From Spirochaetota bacterium (GTDB lineage: Bacteria; Spirochaetota; UBA4802; UBA5368): DNA of 47,827 bases. The stretch lies in the NCBI GenBank assembly GCA_004297825.1, contig SCSX01000029.1:1-47827 (forward strand), read 5' to 3'. Positions 1 through 9,400 of this stretch are shown here, piece after piece. A program made the position numbers and the translations under genes. Each line of letters starts with the position of its first letter. The first letter of the stretch is position 1. The notes under the pieces are model-generated. The model saw only the letters and a program-made list of their open reading frames with translations, was not told the DNA's origin and did not search any database.

Positions 1-186
1 CTGGTGGCGATCGCCACGGACCGATATCTGGACGAAATATTGCAAGGCAAGAAAAACAGGCATAACTATGCAAAGTTTTCTCACTATGCCATCGGCCAGA
101 GGATCGAAAATGGCATCATTTGTTGGGAATTGTACTGGGGAGACCCCGGCGACACGCCGAAGGAGAAAATACACCGCTGTACATAA
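1..186 (+). CDS. Small repeated-family protein, copy A (C-terminal fragment cut by window edge)
   Basis: The reading frame is open from base 1, so only the last 61 residues are visible. They match the C-terminal part of the proteins at 30756-31235 and 36889-37410: a helix with LVAIATDRYLDEIL, a variable linker, then the motif ICWELYWG and a basic tail. By comparison with the complete copies, this is the end of a second ribbon-helix-helix-like unit and the family's C-terminal Cys-Trp-aromatic motif. Function is unknown; DNA binding is inferred from fold pattern only. The ATG at base 4 lies inside the conserved helix and is not a credible start. The gene converges on the hybrid kinase that follows, with 48 bases between them. 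Confidence 0.75.
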   Translation: MVAIATDRYLDEILQGKKNRHNYAKFSHYAIGQRIENGIICWELYWGDPGDTPKEKIHRCT

Positions 187-234
187 TGCTCATTTTTTCC
201 CAAAAATTAATCCTCGCATCGGCCCCCGCCCCGC

Positions 235-2994
235 TTACTCGTTGCCCGAGATGTCGATGACGACGAGCGTAACGTCGTCCTGCATCCAGTCCTCCTCGGC
301 CGTTGCTGCCCAGGCGCGAACCCTCGCGAGCAGGAAGTCGGCGACCCCGTCCGCGTCCATGCCGGCGCTCGCGCGCAGCGCCTCATGGAAGCGGTCTTCC
401 CCGAACATGGGCCGCCCGGGCCCCGGGGCCCGGGTCTCGATAATCCCGTCCGTATAGAAGACGATCCGGTCGCCCGGGAGAATATCGGCCTCCAGGGTCT
501 CGTATGCCTGCTCCTGCCGCCAGCCGATGGGTATGCTCTCGACGGTTTCGACGACGACAAGGTCCGGCTCGCGACGCCAGATCACGAATGGCCAGTGCCC
601 GGCGCTCGCATAGCGGATCTTCATGGACGCGAGATCGATCTCGGCGTGACAGGCGGTGATAAACTGGCGCCCCATGTAGTCCTTCATGCTCCCGTTCACG
701 AGGCCCAGCATGTCCCCCGGCGAGCCGGCGTGCGCGCGGGAGAAGGCATAGACCACCTTGAGCATGGCGCTCAGGAACGCCGCGGCGACCCCGTGCCCCG
801 ATACGTCCGCGATGAGGACGGCGATTCCCCGCGCACCCTCCGCGCGCACCTCGTAGAAATCTCCACCGAGCTCCTTCATGGGCCTGTAGCGGACGGCGAT
901 GGATGCCCCCGGCACGCGCGGCAGCTCGTGGTAGAGGACCCCGTGCTGTATCTCGTGTGCGATGTTCAGGTCGCGTTTGAGCAGGGAGAGCTCGTTCGAG
1001 GAGCGGACCGCGTTCTTGAGGGAAATGAGACCGTGCACGCGCGCGAGGAGCTCGGCGCGGTCCACGGGCTTGGCGATGTAATCGTTGGCGCCCGCCTCGA
1101 ACCCGGTCACGATGTCGCCCGGCCTGTTGCGCGCCGTGAGCATGATCACCGGAAGCTCGTGCGCCGAGTGCCGCGCGCGGATAGACCGGCATACCTCGTA
1201 ACCGGAAATGCGGGGAAGCATCACGTCGAGGAGGACCAGGTCGAACGGCCCCTCGCGCTCGAGCGTTTCGAGAGCGCCCGTACCGTGCGCGGCGGTCCGC
1301 ACCCGGTAGCCCTGGGTGGCAAGCTGCCGTTCCAGCACCTGGAGGTTCACCGGTTCGTCGTCAATGACAAGGACGCTCCCGGGGGATTTGCCGTTATGCG
1401 GTTTTATTTCCGCCGGCCGGTACGATTCGCGGACGGGCAGGAGCGCCGCGGGGGCTTCCGGCGGCACCCGCGACTCCTTTCTTTCCACGCGCCCCGGCTC
1501 CGCTTCCCCCGCCCAGAGCGGAAGGGTGAATCGGAACACGGAGCCTTCCCCCTCGCGCGATTCCGCGCCGATCGTTCCGCCGTGCAGCTCGACCAGCCTC
1601 TTCGTCACGGCAAGCCCCAGGCCCGTTCCGCCGAAGCGCCGGGAGATCGAGGGGTCGGCCTGTTCGAAGGATTCGAATATCCTGCCGATCCGATCCCGGG
1701 GAATGCCGATTCCCGTATCGCTCACGGAGACCGCGACCATTCCCGGACCCTCCGGCGAATCGGCGACCGCGATGGAGATAACGCCCGCCTCCGTGAACTT
1801 GACCGCATTCCCCAGCAGGTTCAGGAATACCTGCTGCAGGCGATTCTCGTCACCCCGGACGAACGCGCTCTCGGGCGGAATTTCGTTGCGGACCTCGATC
1901 GATTTGCTTTCGATGAGGTACTGCATGAGCGAGATCGCGACCGCCGCCACCGCGTGCAGGTCGACACGGGAAATCTGGAGATTGATGTCACGGTGCTTGA
2001 GCCGGGAAAAATCCAGGATATCATTGACCATGTGCGAAAGCCGCGTCCCGCTGCTGCTGATGAGGGACAGGACCCCCACGGTCTCCTCTCTCAGAACGGC
2101 CGCGGGATCCTGGATGAGCGAATCGGCGAGCCCGATTATTCCGTAAAGCGGCGTCCGCAGTTCGTGCGAAACGGTGGCTATGAACTCGTCCTTGATGCCG
2201 TCCAGACGCCGGAGATCCTCGTTGGCGCCCCTGAGCGCCTCGATCTCCAGCTTGATGACCTCGGCGAGATGGTTAAAGGTGACTGCAAGCCGCGCGATCT
2301 CATCGTGCCCCCGCACCGCGACGCGCATACCGAAATCCCCGCCCCCCAGGCGCTCCACGCCGTCGATGAGCTCGTCGATGGGCCGCGACACGAGCCTGCC
2401 GAGATACAACCCGATCAGGGTGACCGCGGCGAGCGCGGCCGCCATCGCGGAGTAGACGAGCCTGCGGAGCTTGCGGACCGGTTCGAGGGCGGCAGCCTTC
2501 GAGAAGACGAGCCTTCCCACGCAGCGTATCGCACCTCCCGGGAGTTCCTCGCGCCCGGTGAACTGCAGGTACGATTCCCCGTCGCCGGTGATATCTCCCG
2601 GGGATTCGAGCATGCGCAGCAGGTCACGCGTAACGCGACCGCCGGAACGCTCCGGGCCCGCCTCGCCCTCGTAGCGCGCGAGCTCCTGCCCGTTTAAACG
2701 CTCCTGGGTCGAGAGGAGCACGGTATCGGCATACACCAGCCCCGCGGCCTCGAGCGGGCGCAGCACCTTCAGCATCTCGCGCGCGTCGACCCGCGCGTTC
2801 GCCAGGTCTCCCCCGTTCTGAAGCAGAATGTTGAGCGCGTAACGGGCGATGATCGCGCTTTGCATTTCGCCGTTGCGCGCGAGCTGGTCCGTGATTTCGG
2901 ATTCCTGCTTATTCAGGATGAAAAGGGTAAGGGGAAGCGAAGATGCGATGATGAGGAGCGCGAAGATGAGGATGAGCTTGTATTTAAGCCTCAT
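235..2994 (-). CDS. Hybrid sensor histidine kinase / receiver / SpoIIE-type serine phosphatase
   Basis: A 919-residue membrane signalling protein. Visible in order: TM helix about 5-27, an extracytoplasmic sensor of about 150 residues, TM about 180-199, HAMP about 200-255, HisKA with phospho-acceptor His277 in SHELRTP, HATPase with N box NLLGNAVKF and the G-rich DTGIGIP and GGTGLGL boxes, a receiver at about 540-655 with Asp590, and a PP2C/SpoIIE domain from about 690 to the end (GGDFYEV, DVSGHG, YTDGIIE). Family knowledge: the kinase should phosphorylate the receiver, which gates the phosphatase on a partner such as an anti-sigma-factor antagonist. No such partner is encoded nearby. It starts 6 bases after the stop of the barrel/TPR gene, so the two are almost certainly one operon. 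The ligand is unknown. Confidence 0.93.
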   Translation of the reverse strand: MRLKYKLILIFALLIIASSLPLTLFILNKQESEITDQLARNGEMQSAIIARYALNILLQNGGDLANARVDAREMLKVLRPLEAAGLVYADTVLLSTQERLNGQELARYEGEAGPERSGGRVTRDLLRMLESPGDITGDGESYLQFTGREELPGGAIRCVGRLVFSKAAALEPVRKLRRLVYSAMAAALAAVTLIGLYLGRLVSRPIDELIDGVERLGGGDFGMRVAVRGHDEIARLAVTFNHLAEVIKLEIEALRGANEDLRRLDGIKDEFIATVSHELRTPLYGIIGLADSLIQDPAAVLREETVGVLSLISSSGTRLSHMVNDILDFSRLKHRDINLQISRVDLHAVAAVAISLMQYLIESKSIEVRNEIPPESAFVRGDENRLQQVFLNLLGNAVKFTEAGVISIAVADSPEGPGMVAVSVSDTGIGIPRDRIGRIFESFEQADPSISRRFGGTGLGLAVTKRLVELHGGTIGAESREGEGSVFRFTLPLWAGEAEPGRVERKESRVPPEAPAALLPVRESYRPAEIKPHNGKSPGSVLVIDDEPVNLQVLERQLATQGYRVRTAAHGTGALETLEREGPFDLVLLDVMLPRISGYEVCRSIRARHSAHELPVIMLTARNRPGDIVTGFEAGANDYIAKPVDRAELLARVHGLISLKNAVRSSNELSLLKRDLNIAHEIQHGVLYHELPRVPGASIAVRYRPMKELGGDFYEVRAEGARGIAVLIADVSGHGVAAAFLSAMLKVVYAFSRAHAGSPGDMLGLVNGSMKDYMGRQFITACHAEIDLASMKIRYASAGHWPFVIWRREPDLVVVETVESIPIGWRQEQAYETLEADILPGDRIVFYTDGIIETRAPGPGRPMFGEDRFHEALRASAGMDADGVADFLLARVRAWAATAEEDWMQDDVTLVVIDISGNE

Positions 2995-3000
2995 ATGCGG

Positions 3001-4086
3001 TCATCTGAGCTTCTGAAGCCCCTCGTAACGCTTCTGGGCGCGCGGCAGGTAAATCACCATCACGCGGTTATCGGGGTCTACCGCCTGGATTTTCTTCATG
3101 ATAGCGATGCACAGCTCGTACTCGCCGCGCTCGTACGCCGCGACGCCCATCTGTTCGAGCGCGGGAATCTCCGCGGCGAGGCGCTCGCGGGCGTTCTTCA
3201 GCAATGTGCGCGCTTCGCCGCTGTATTTCGCCGCCTCGGACAGGGGCGTTATGGCCTCGTAATACCGCGCCTCGTCCAGGAAGCGCTTCCCCTGGGCGAG
3301 CGACGATTCGGCCGCGGCGATGAGCGCGAGGAACCGGTCGGCGTCGCGGTAATGCGCGGCCTGACGGTCAAGCCCGGTGAAACCCTCCTTCGCGGCGGCG
3401 ATATCCCCCTCCTCAAAACGCTTCACCGAATCCGCGTAAAGCGACTCGATCGCGGCCGCGCGCGGATCGTCCCTTCGCGCGGCGATCCCCTCCTCGGTGA
3501 CCGCGCGCTCGAAGGCGTTGTAATTGAATGATGCTCCCGCGACGAAGTTTATCCCGGTGAAGGCCTTCCCCGAGAGCGGCGCGGAGGTGAGCTCGGCGCC
3601 AACGCGCAGGCCCAGGCTCTGCCGGACCGGGATGAAGACGCCCGCCTTGAGCATGCCCCCCGGCTTGAAGGCGTAATCCCGCTTCCCGTATGTATCGCTG
3701 TCGAAGGCGAAGAATACCCCCTGGAGCGAGAGCCCGGCGTACAACCGGGCCCACGGTGCGAGCGGGTAATGCCAGAGCGGCCCCGCGGCGAACGCCAGCG
3801 AATGGATTTTCGAGGTACCGCTGTTTTCGAGCGGGTAGGACGCGTAGGAGATGTCGGTTTCGGCCATCACGCGGTCGCGGATGAGGAAATCCTGGTAAAG
3901 TCCAAAGTACGGCGCATCGGTGAGCTCCCGCTGCCAGTAGCCGGAGAGGTGCGAATACCCAGCGCGCGCGCCCCACACGACATCCCCGCTTTTCAGCTCC
4001 TGCGCCCCCGCGCTCCCGGGGAAGGCCGGCAGGAGGAACGCCGCGCAAAGCGCGAGGAGTACGGCCGGGATCTGCGGGATTTTCAT
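3001..4086 (-). CDS. Exported beta-barrel-like protein with C-terminal TPR-like repeats
   Basis: 361 residues. The N-terminus is a clear signal peptide (hydrophobic core PAVLLALCAAFLLPAF, likely cleavage after SAGA). Residues about 30-200 alternate aromatic and polar residues in the way of an outer-membrane barrel (WGARAGYSHLSGYWQ, LYAGLSLQGVFFAF). Residues about 210-360 are Ala/Glu-rich helical repeats resembling TPRs (EGDIAAAKEGF, ARYYEAITPLSEAAKY, RGEYELCIAIMKKI). It sits directly upstream of the kinase/phosphatase with a 6-base gap, so an envelope partner or sensor role for that kinase is a reasonable inference. No enzyme motif is seen. The barrel may belong to the OmpA/OmpW-like class, but I cannot name the family. 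Confidence 0.8.
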   Translation of the reverse strand: MKIPQIPAVLLALCAAFLLPAFPGSAGAQELKSGDVVWGARAGYSHLSGYWQRELTDAPYFGLYQDFLIRDRVMAETDISYASYPLENSGTSKIHSLAFAAGPLWHYPLAPWARLYAGLSLQGVFFAFDSDTYGKRDYAFKPGGMLKAGVFIPVRQSLGLRVGAELTSAPLSGKAFTGINFVAGASFNYNAFERAVTEEGIAARRDDPRAAAIESLYADSVKRFEEGDIAAAKEGFTGLDRQAAHYRDADRFLALIAAAESSLAQGKRFLDEARYYEAITPLSEAAKYSGEARTLLKNARERLAAEIPALEQMGVAAYERGEYELCIAIMKKIQAVDPDNRVMVIYLPRAQKRYEGLQKLR

Positions 4087-4219
4087 GGAGCCGTGCCTGT
4101 AATGATCTATTCGGTGATCGTCGCGTGTTCCGCGCGATGGCGACGAGCACGCCCGTCAAATATAGCGAAATTTTCGGTGAGGATCGAACGCAATGCAAGA
4201 AAAAAATTTTCCCCGCGGT

Positions 4220-5005
4220 CTATCGCCCAAGGAGCGAGAAAAAATTCGCCTCCACGGATTCCGCGATCATTTCCACGGGTTCTCCGCGCAGGGAGGCGAA
4301 GTACGCGTAGGTGTGGGCGACATGCTCCGGGCGGTTCTTCCTGCCGCGCAGGGGTACGGGGGTGAGAAAGGGCGCGTCCGTTTCGAGGAGAACGCGGTCG
4401 AGCGGGACGAAACACGCGGCATCTTGAAGGTCGAGCGCGGCTTTGTAGGTTAGGTTGCCCGCGAAGGATATCATGAAGCCCAGGTCCAGCACGCGGCGCG
4501 CGGCGCGGGAGTCCCCGGAAAAACAATGCATGACCCCCTTCGCGGGCCGCACCCGCGCGAGGAGTGCCAGCGTGTCATCGAGCGCGTCGCGCGAGTGTAC
4601 TATGAGCGGGAGCCCCAGCCGGGTGGCGAGCGCGGCCTGGAATTCGAAGGCGCGCGCCTGTTCCTCCCGGGGCCTGCGCAACCGGTAATAATCGAGTCCC
4701 GCCTCCCCTATGCCGAAGAGCAGGGGGGCATCGTCCGACCCCATGACCGATACCACCTCTCCCTCGAGCATGCCCAGCGCCCCTTCGTCCGCAGCGGTCG
4801 AAGGATGGATGCCCAGCGTGAAGTACGCACCCCGCTCCCTGTTGCGCCGCGCGAACTCGCGCGAGAACGCGAAACCCGCGGGGTCGATCGAGACCTGTAC
4901 CGCATAACGCACCCCGGCCGCCTCCATGCCGGAAAGGAGCGCGTCCTCGGGCATCCCCTCCTCGACGCAGAGATCGAAGTGCGCGTGTGAATCGATGCAG
5001 GTCAT
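4220..5005 (-). CDS. tatD: TatD family metal-dependent hydrolase/deoxyribonuclease
   Basis: 261 residues, the normal length for TatD/YcfH proteins. Metal ligands of the amidohydrolase-type TIM barrel are all present: HAH at His7/His9, Glu101 in GEAGLDYY, His137 in VHSRD, His160 in HCFSG and Asp210 in ETDAPFLTP. The family cleaves DNA 3'-5' or acts on related substrates in the cytoplasm; the exact substrate cannot be read from sequence. It is transcribed divergently from the metallophosphoesterase gene with 95 bases between the starts. The downstream barrel/TPR gene starts 133 bases after its stop, so co-transcription is possible but not shown. Confidence 0.93.
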   Translation of the reverse strand: MTCIDSHAHFDLCVEEGMPEDALLSGMEAAGVRYAVQVSIDPAGFAFSREFARRNRERGAYFTLGIHPSTAADEGALGMLEGEVVSVMGSDDAPLLFGIGEAGLDYYRLRRPREEQARAFEFQAALATRLGLPLIVHSRDALDDTLALLARVRPAKGVMHCFSGDSRAARRVLDLGFMISFAGNLTYKAALDLQDAACFVPLDRVLLETDAPFLTPVPLRGRKNRPEHVAHTYAYFASLRGEPVEMIAESVEANFFSLLGR

Positions 5006-5100
5006 GGCGTCCCCCGATAATGGTTTGACTTTTTCTTACGCGCGCCCACCATACGGGGCTGTGGCCGTTTGTCAATTGCGATTGCCGCCGGGAGGGCCCC

Positions 5101-5775
5101 ATGAAGATACTGCTGCTCGCCGACATACACGGCGCCGCGGACATGCTCCGCCGCGCGGAGGAACCGGCGCGCGCCGCCGACGTCGTAGTGCTCGCGGGGG
5201 ATATCACGAAGGGCGGTTCGGCGGACGAGGCGCGCGCGCTCCTCGATATCATGCAACCCTTCGCGGCGAAGCTTCTCGCGGTCCACGGGAACTGGGACTC
5301 GGAGGACGTGCGCGCGCTCTTCGAGGAGAGGGGCATATCGCTGCACGCGGACGCGCGCGTCATGGGAGACACGGGGTTCTTCGGCGTGGGGGGGTCCACC
5401 ACCACCCCGATGCACACGAGGGTCGAATACGCGGAGGAGGAGATCGCGGGCTTCCTCGCCCACGGGTACGCTAAGCTTGCGGGGGTCCGGCACATCGTAC
5501 TGGTCTCGCACACGCCCCCCCACCGGACGCGCGACCGCACCTTCCTGGGCATACGCGCGGGAAGCCGCGCGGTACGCGCCTTCATCGAACAGAACCGTGT
5601 GGACCTCTGCCTGTGCGGGCACATCCACGAGGCGGGGGGCGTCGAATCCCTGGGGACCGCGACGATCGCGAATCCCGGCAGCTTCAAAAAGGGAAAATAT
5701 ATCTACGCGGAAACCGGCAGTGACGTGCGGGTTTCAAGGGGCCGTATAAGGATGGGGTTCCGATTATTCAGGTAG
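5101..5775 (+). CDS. Metallophosphoesterase (YfcE/MJ0936-like)
   Basis: 224 residues. Calcineurin-like phosphoesterase motifs are intact: DIH (Asp8, His10), GDI (Asp34), GNWD for the GNHD box, the single His of VSHTPPH and the final CGHIH. The family binds two metal ions and hydrolyses phosphodiesters or phosphomonoesters; the substrate is not predictable here. The start ATG follows a GGGAGG-type ribosome site. The 3' end overlaps the convergent DUF1499 gene by 12 bases. Confidence 0.9.
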   Translation: MKILLLADIHGAADMLRRAEEPARAADVVVLAGDITKGGSADEARALLDIMQPFAAKLLAVHGNWDSEDVRALFEERGISLHADARVMGDTGFFGVGGSTTTPMHTRVEYAEEEIAGFLAHGYAKLAGVRHIVLVSHTPPHRTRDRTFLGIRAGSRAVRAFIEQNRVDLCLCGHIHEAGGVESLGTATIANPGSFKKGKYIYAETGSDVRVSRGRIRMGFRLFR

Positions 5776-6243
5776 GCGAATCGGCGCCTGTTCCCCGAAC
5801 CGCGTGCGCACCTCTTTCATGCGCTTCCTGTTGACCCCCATGTCCCCATTCCCCAGCCGCGAGGCCGAGCGGAAGTGAATGATCTTCCGCGCGTCGTCGA
5901 ACAGGAACTCGACGTCGTCCACGAAGCGGAACAGCGCCGAGGTGAACTCCACGTGCAGGTATGCGTCCTCCGCCGTCACGATCCTGGTCCTCTTCATGGA
6001 ACCGATCACGCCGATGAGCTTTTCACGCGCCGCTTTCAGCTCTCCATCATATGAAATCGGTTTCATTCTGTGACGCGGGTCCTCGCTTATCGTCGATACG
6101 CAGTTGGGCTTGTCCGGGCAGGGTGAGAGCCTGCCGTCGTGCACCCCCAGGTTGTGCGGCGGAGTCCCCGAGCATCCGAACATGATGATCACCCCCAGCG
6201 TCCCCAGGCCGCGTGCCGCCCGGGACTGCGCAATTTTAATCAT
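5764..6243 (-). CDS. DUF1499 family lipoprotein
   Basis: 159 residues. The N-terminus carries a hydrophobic segment ending in a lipobox-like IIMFGC, so the mature protein is probably lipid-anchored. The remainder matches the DUF1499 pattern: CPDKPNCVST near the start, an internal segment around YLHVEFTSALFRFVDDVEF, and an end with HFRSASRLGNGDMGVN(R)KR. The molecular function of DUF1499 is not established. The 3' end overlaps that of the metallophosphoesterase on the other strand by 12 bases, so expression is likely independent. Confidence 0.88.
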   Translation of the reverse strand: MIKIAQSRAARGLGTLGVIIMFGCSGTPPHNLGVHDGRLSPCPDKPNCVSTISEDPRHRMKPISYDGELKAAREKLIGVIGSMKRTRIVTAEDAYLHVEFTSALFRFVDDVEFLFDDARKIIHFRSASRLGNGDMGVNRKRMKEVRTRFGEQAPIRLPE

Positions 6244-6403
6244 GCTTCATCTCCCCTATCCGTCATGGCCGCCCCGCCGACCAAAAGAGGCACGAAAAGC
6301 GCAGGGCGCGCCGCTCATGCATTAATACTACAAAAAGCAGGCGGGCGCGACGAGTTTCGGCGTCTATTATCCGTGAATTCCCGACCGCAGCGGTCCCCGC
6401 CCC

Positions 6404-9400
6404 TTACTCCACGCAGCCCGGGATGTGCACCGTACACACGGTCTTCTCGCCGCGCGCGAAGGTGAAGGTGCCGCCCAGTTGTTCCGCGAGCATGCTGACG
6501 AGATGGAGGCCGGAACCCATGGGCGGTTTCACGTCGAATCCCGATGGCGGGCCCGCGCCGTCGTCTTCAACGACCAGGTCCATCCCGTCGCCGGCGCAGT
6601 ATAGGCGTATGCTTAGCGTCCCCTTCCTGTCCCCGGGAAACGCGTACTTGATCGCATTGGTGACGAGCTCGTTCAGGATAAGGCCCACGGGCGCGGCCTG
6701 CTTGACGTCCAGGTATATCGGGTCGCACTCGATGCTGAGCGCGACCTTGTTCATGCGGGTGATGTAAGTTTCCGAGAGCGAATGCGCGACCCTGGCCACG
6801 TATTCGTCCAGCCTCAGGGTGCGTAGCGCGCCGCTCTGGTAGAGGAGCTCGTACAGCTTCGCGATGGAGTCCACCCTGTTCCGGAGGCTCATCAACACGG
6901 AACGCGCCCCCTGGTCCTCGATCCGGCCCGCCTCGATCCCGATAAGGCCCGCAATCATGACCAGGCTGTTTTTCACGCGGTGCTGCAATTCGCGCAGGAG
7001 CGCGTTTTTTTCCTCGAGGGATTTTTCGAGGGCTTCTTCGCTCCGCTTGAGCGCGTCGGCCGCGCGCTTGCGTCCGGTGATATCGTGGGAAACGCCGTAC
7101 ATTCCGGATATGGCGCCCGTCTCATCCCGCATCGACTTCACGCTGTTTTCCATCCACACCGTGGAGCCGTCCTTGCGGTAATATTCGACCTCGATTACGG
7201 TCACCCTGTCCGGATCCGCACCGGGCTCGCGGTCGCGCGCGAGTTCCGCGGCCACCTTGGCCGTGCAGCGCGCGAGCGAATCGGGCGTCATTATCTGCTC
7301 CAGCGGCTGCGTTTTCCTTTCCTCGGGGGTGAATCCCAGAATCTGCTCCACGGACGGGCTCACGTAGGTCGTGTGCATTTCCAGGTCCAGTATCCAGATG
7401 ATGTCGGTGATGTTACGGGCCAGGAATTCGAATACCTCTTCCCGTTCCCGAAGCGAGGCCTCCATGCGTTTTTTCTCGGTAATGTCGCGTCCCACGGCCA
7501 GGAAGCCGGACGGCGCGCCCCGTTCGTCGCGCAGCAGGGTCACCACCGATTCGGTCCATTTTGTGCCGCCATCCTTGTGGATAAATTCAAGTTCCGCCGT
7601 GATGGTGATTTCCCGGACAGGGTCCGCAAGCGTTTCCGAGGTGAGGTACCGCCCCATGAGGGATTTAATGCGCTCCAGCGAAGCGGGTGTCATGTGCCGC
7701 TCCAGGGGCATCGCGATCAGCTCCTCCATCGTGAATCCGCGCGACTTCACCACGGACGGCGATAGCCATGTGATCTGTAGGTTCATATCCATGAGCCAGA
7801 TGGTATCCCGCATGTTTTCCGTAATGAGACGAAGCTCCTCTTCACTTTTGCGCAGGGCCTCCACTACCTCGCGCATGCGCGATTCAGCTTCTTTCCGGCG
7901 CGTGATGTCGGTCATGACGCCGGTGATTCCGGAGGCTACGCCGTCCTTAACGATGAGCCTGCTGGACGTTCGAATATGGTGCACCGTCCCGTCCTTGTCG
8001 AATATGCGATACTCGTACGGGTCGAACCCCCCGCTCATCGTTTTTTCATAGCTGGACAGCAGCCCCGGCAGGTCCTCCGGATGAATGAAGTCCGTGAAGT
8101 TTTTCCCGATGATTTCTTCGCTTTTAAACCCGCTCAGCCGCTCCACCACCGGGCTCACGTAGGTGAAGTAGCCCTCCCTGTCAAGCGTGTAGATCACCTC
8201 GTTGACGTTTTCCACGAGCGCGCGGTACTTTTCCTCGCTTTCGGCGAGTTGGGCGAGGGCGCGCTCACGCTCCTCCTCTGCGCGTTTCATGGGGGTTACA
8301 TCGCGCGAAACGCCCAGGATTCCGGACGGGCGGCCCTCCGTATCGCGAAGGAACGTGAGGGTGTTGTCGAGCCAGTGGAGCGTGCCGTCCTTGTGGTATT
8401 CCTCAAGGACGAGCCTGTGGAATCGCCCGGGGGGCGCCGCACCGGTCTGTTCGAGCTCCAGCTCCTGGGCGAGCACCTGCATCGCCTTCTCCGCGGAATG
8501 CGGCGGCATCACCTGGTCTATGGTATGCGCCATCGCCTCCTCCACGGTGAAGCCGCGCACGTTGATGATCGACGGGCTCACGTAGGTGAAGCGCAAATCC
8601 ATGTCCATGATCCAGATATTGTCACCCGTGTTGTCGGTGATCAGGCGAGAAAGCCGTTCGTTTTCCCGAAGCCTTTCCAGCGCGGATTCACGCTCTTCCT
8701 CCGCCCGCTTGCGCTCCGTGATAACATCGAACACCGCGACGAAGTATTCGCGCGCGGGAGAATAGACCGATACGGAAAACCACATTTTAAGCGCTTCGAC
8801 CCAGGTTTCGAAATACTCGGGCGTTCCCGTGAGCGCGACCCTGCCGTATATTTCGAAGATCCCCGGGTCGGACTCGCGTATTCCGGGGATGACCTCGGAA
8901 ACCTTCTTCCCCTCGACATCGGACAGGCCCGTTTGTTTCGCAAAAGCCTTGTTGACCGCGAGGTAGGTGAAATCGACGGGCCGGCCGTCCAGGAATTCCA
9001 TTTTGCAATAGGCGAAGCCGTTCAGCATGTTCTCGAAGAGCGAGCGGAAGCGCTCCTCGCTTTCCCGCACGGCGGTATCCGCGCGCGCCCGGGCCAGCGC
9101 GACGGCGAGATACCCGGCCAGGCGCGTCCACATGCCGATAAGCTCGGACGTGAAACGCCCCTTCCTCCGGTCATTGAGCTGCAGGAGGCCCAGGCGATCC
9201 TCTCCGGCCTTAAGCGGAATGAGCGCCACCGATTCGTAGCCCTCGCCGTTGCACCGGTTGCGCGTGCGCGTCTGGCGGTCCTTGTCGGTGGTGGTGGCGA
9301 GAAGGTCGGTCGTGCAATTGCTCCAGAAGCTCCCGTCCGTGGTGAAGAATGACTTGGACGGATCGGTACGGCCGCAGATTATATTGCCGCACATGCATTC

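Noticed and set aside
385-2697. 770-residue open frame on the plus strand
   Set aside because: It lies antisense to the hybrid kinase, is Arg/His/Asp-rich without any domain, and mirrors the codon pattern of the real gene as expected in high-GC DNA.
7976-9352. 458-residue plus-strand frame inside the large kinase
   Set aside because: Antisense shadow of the PAS array; no motif, and the sense frame has clear conserved domains throughout.
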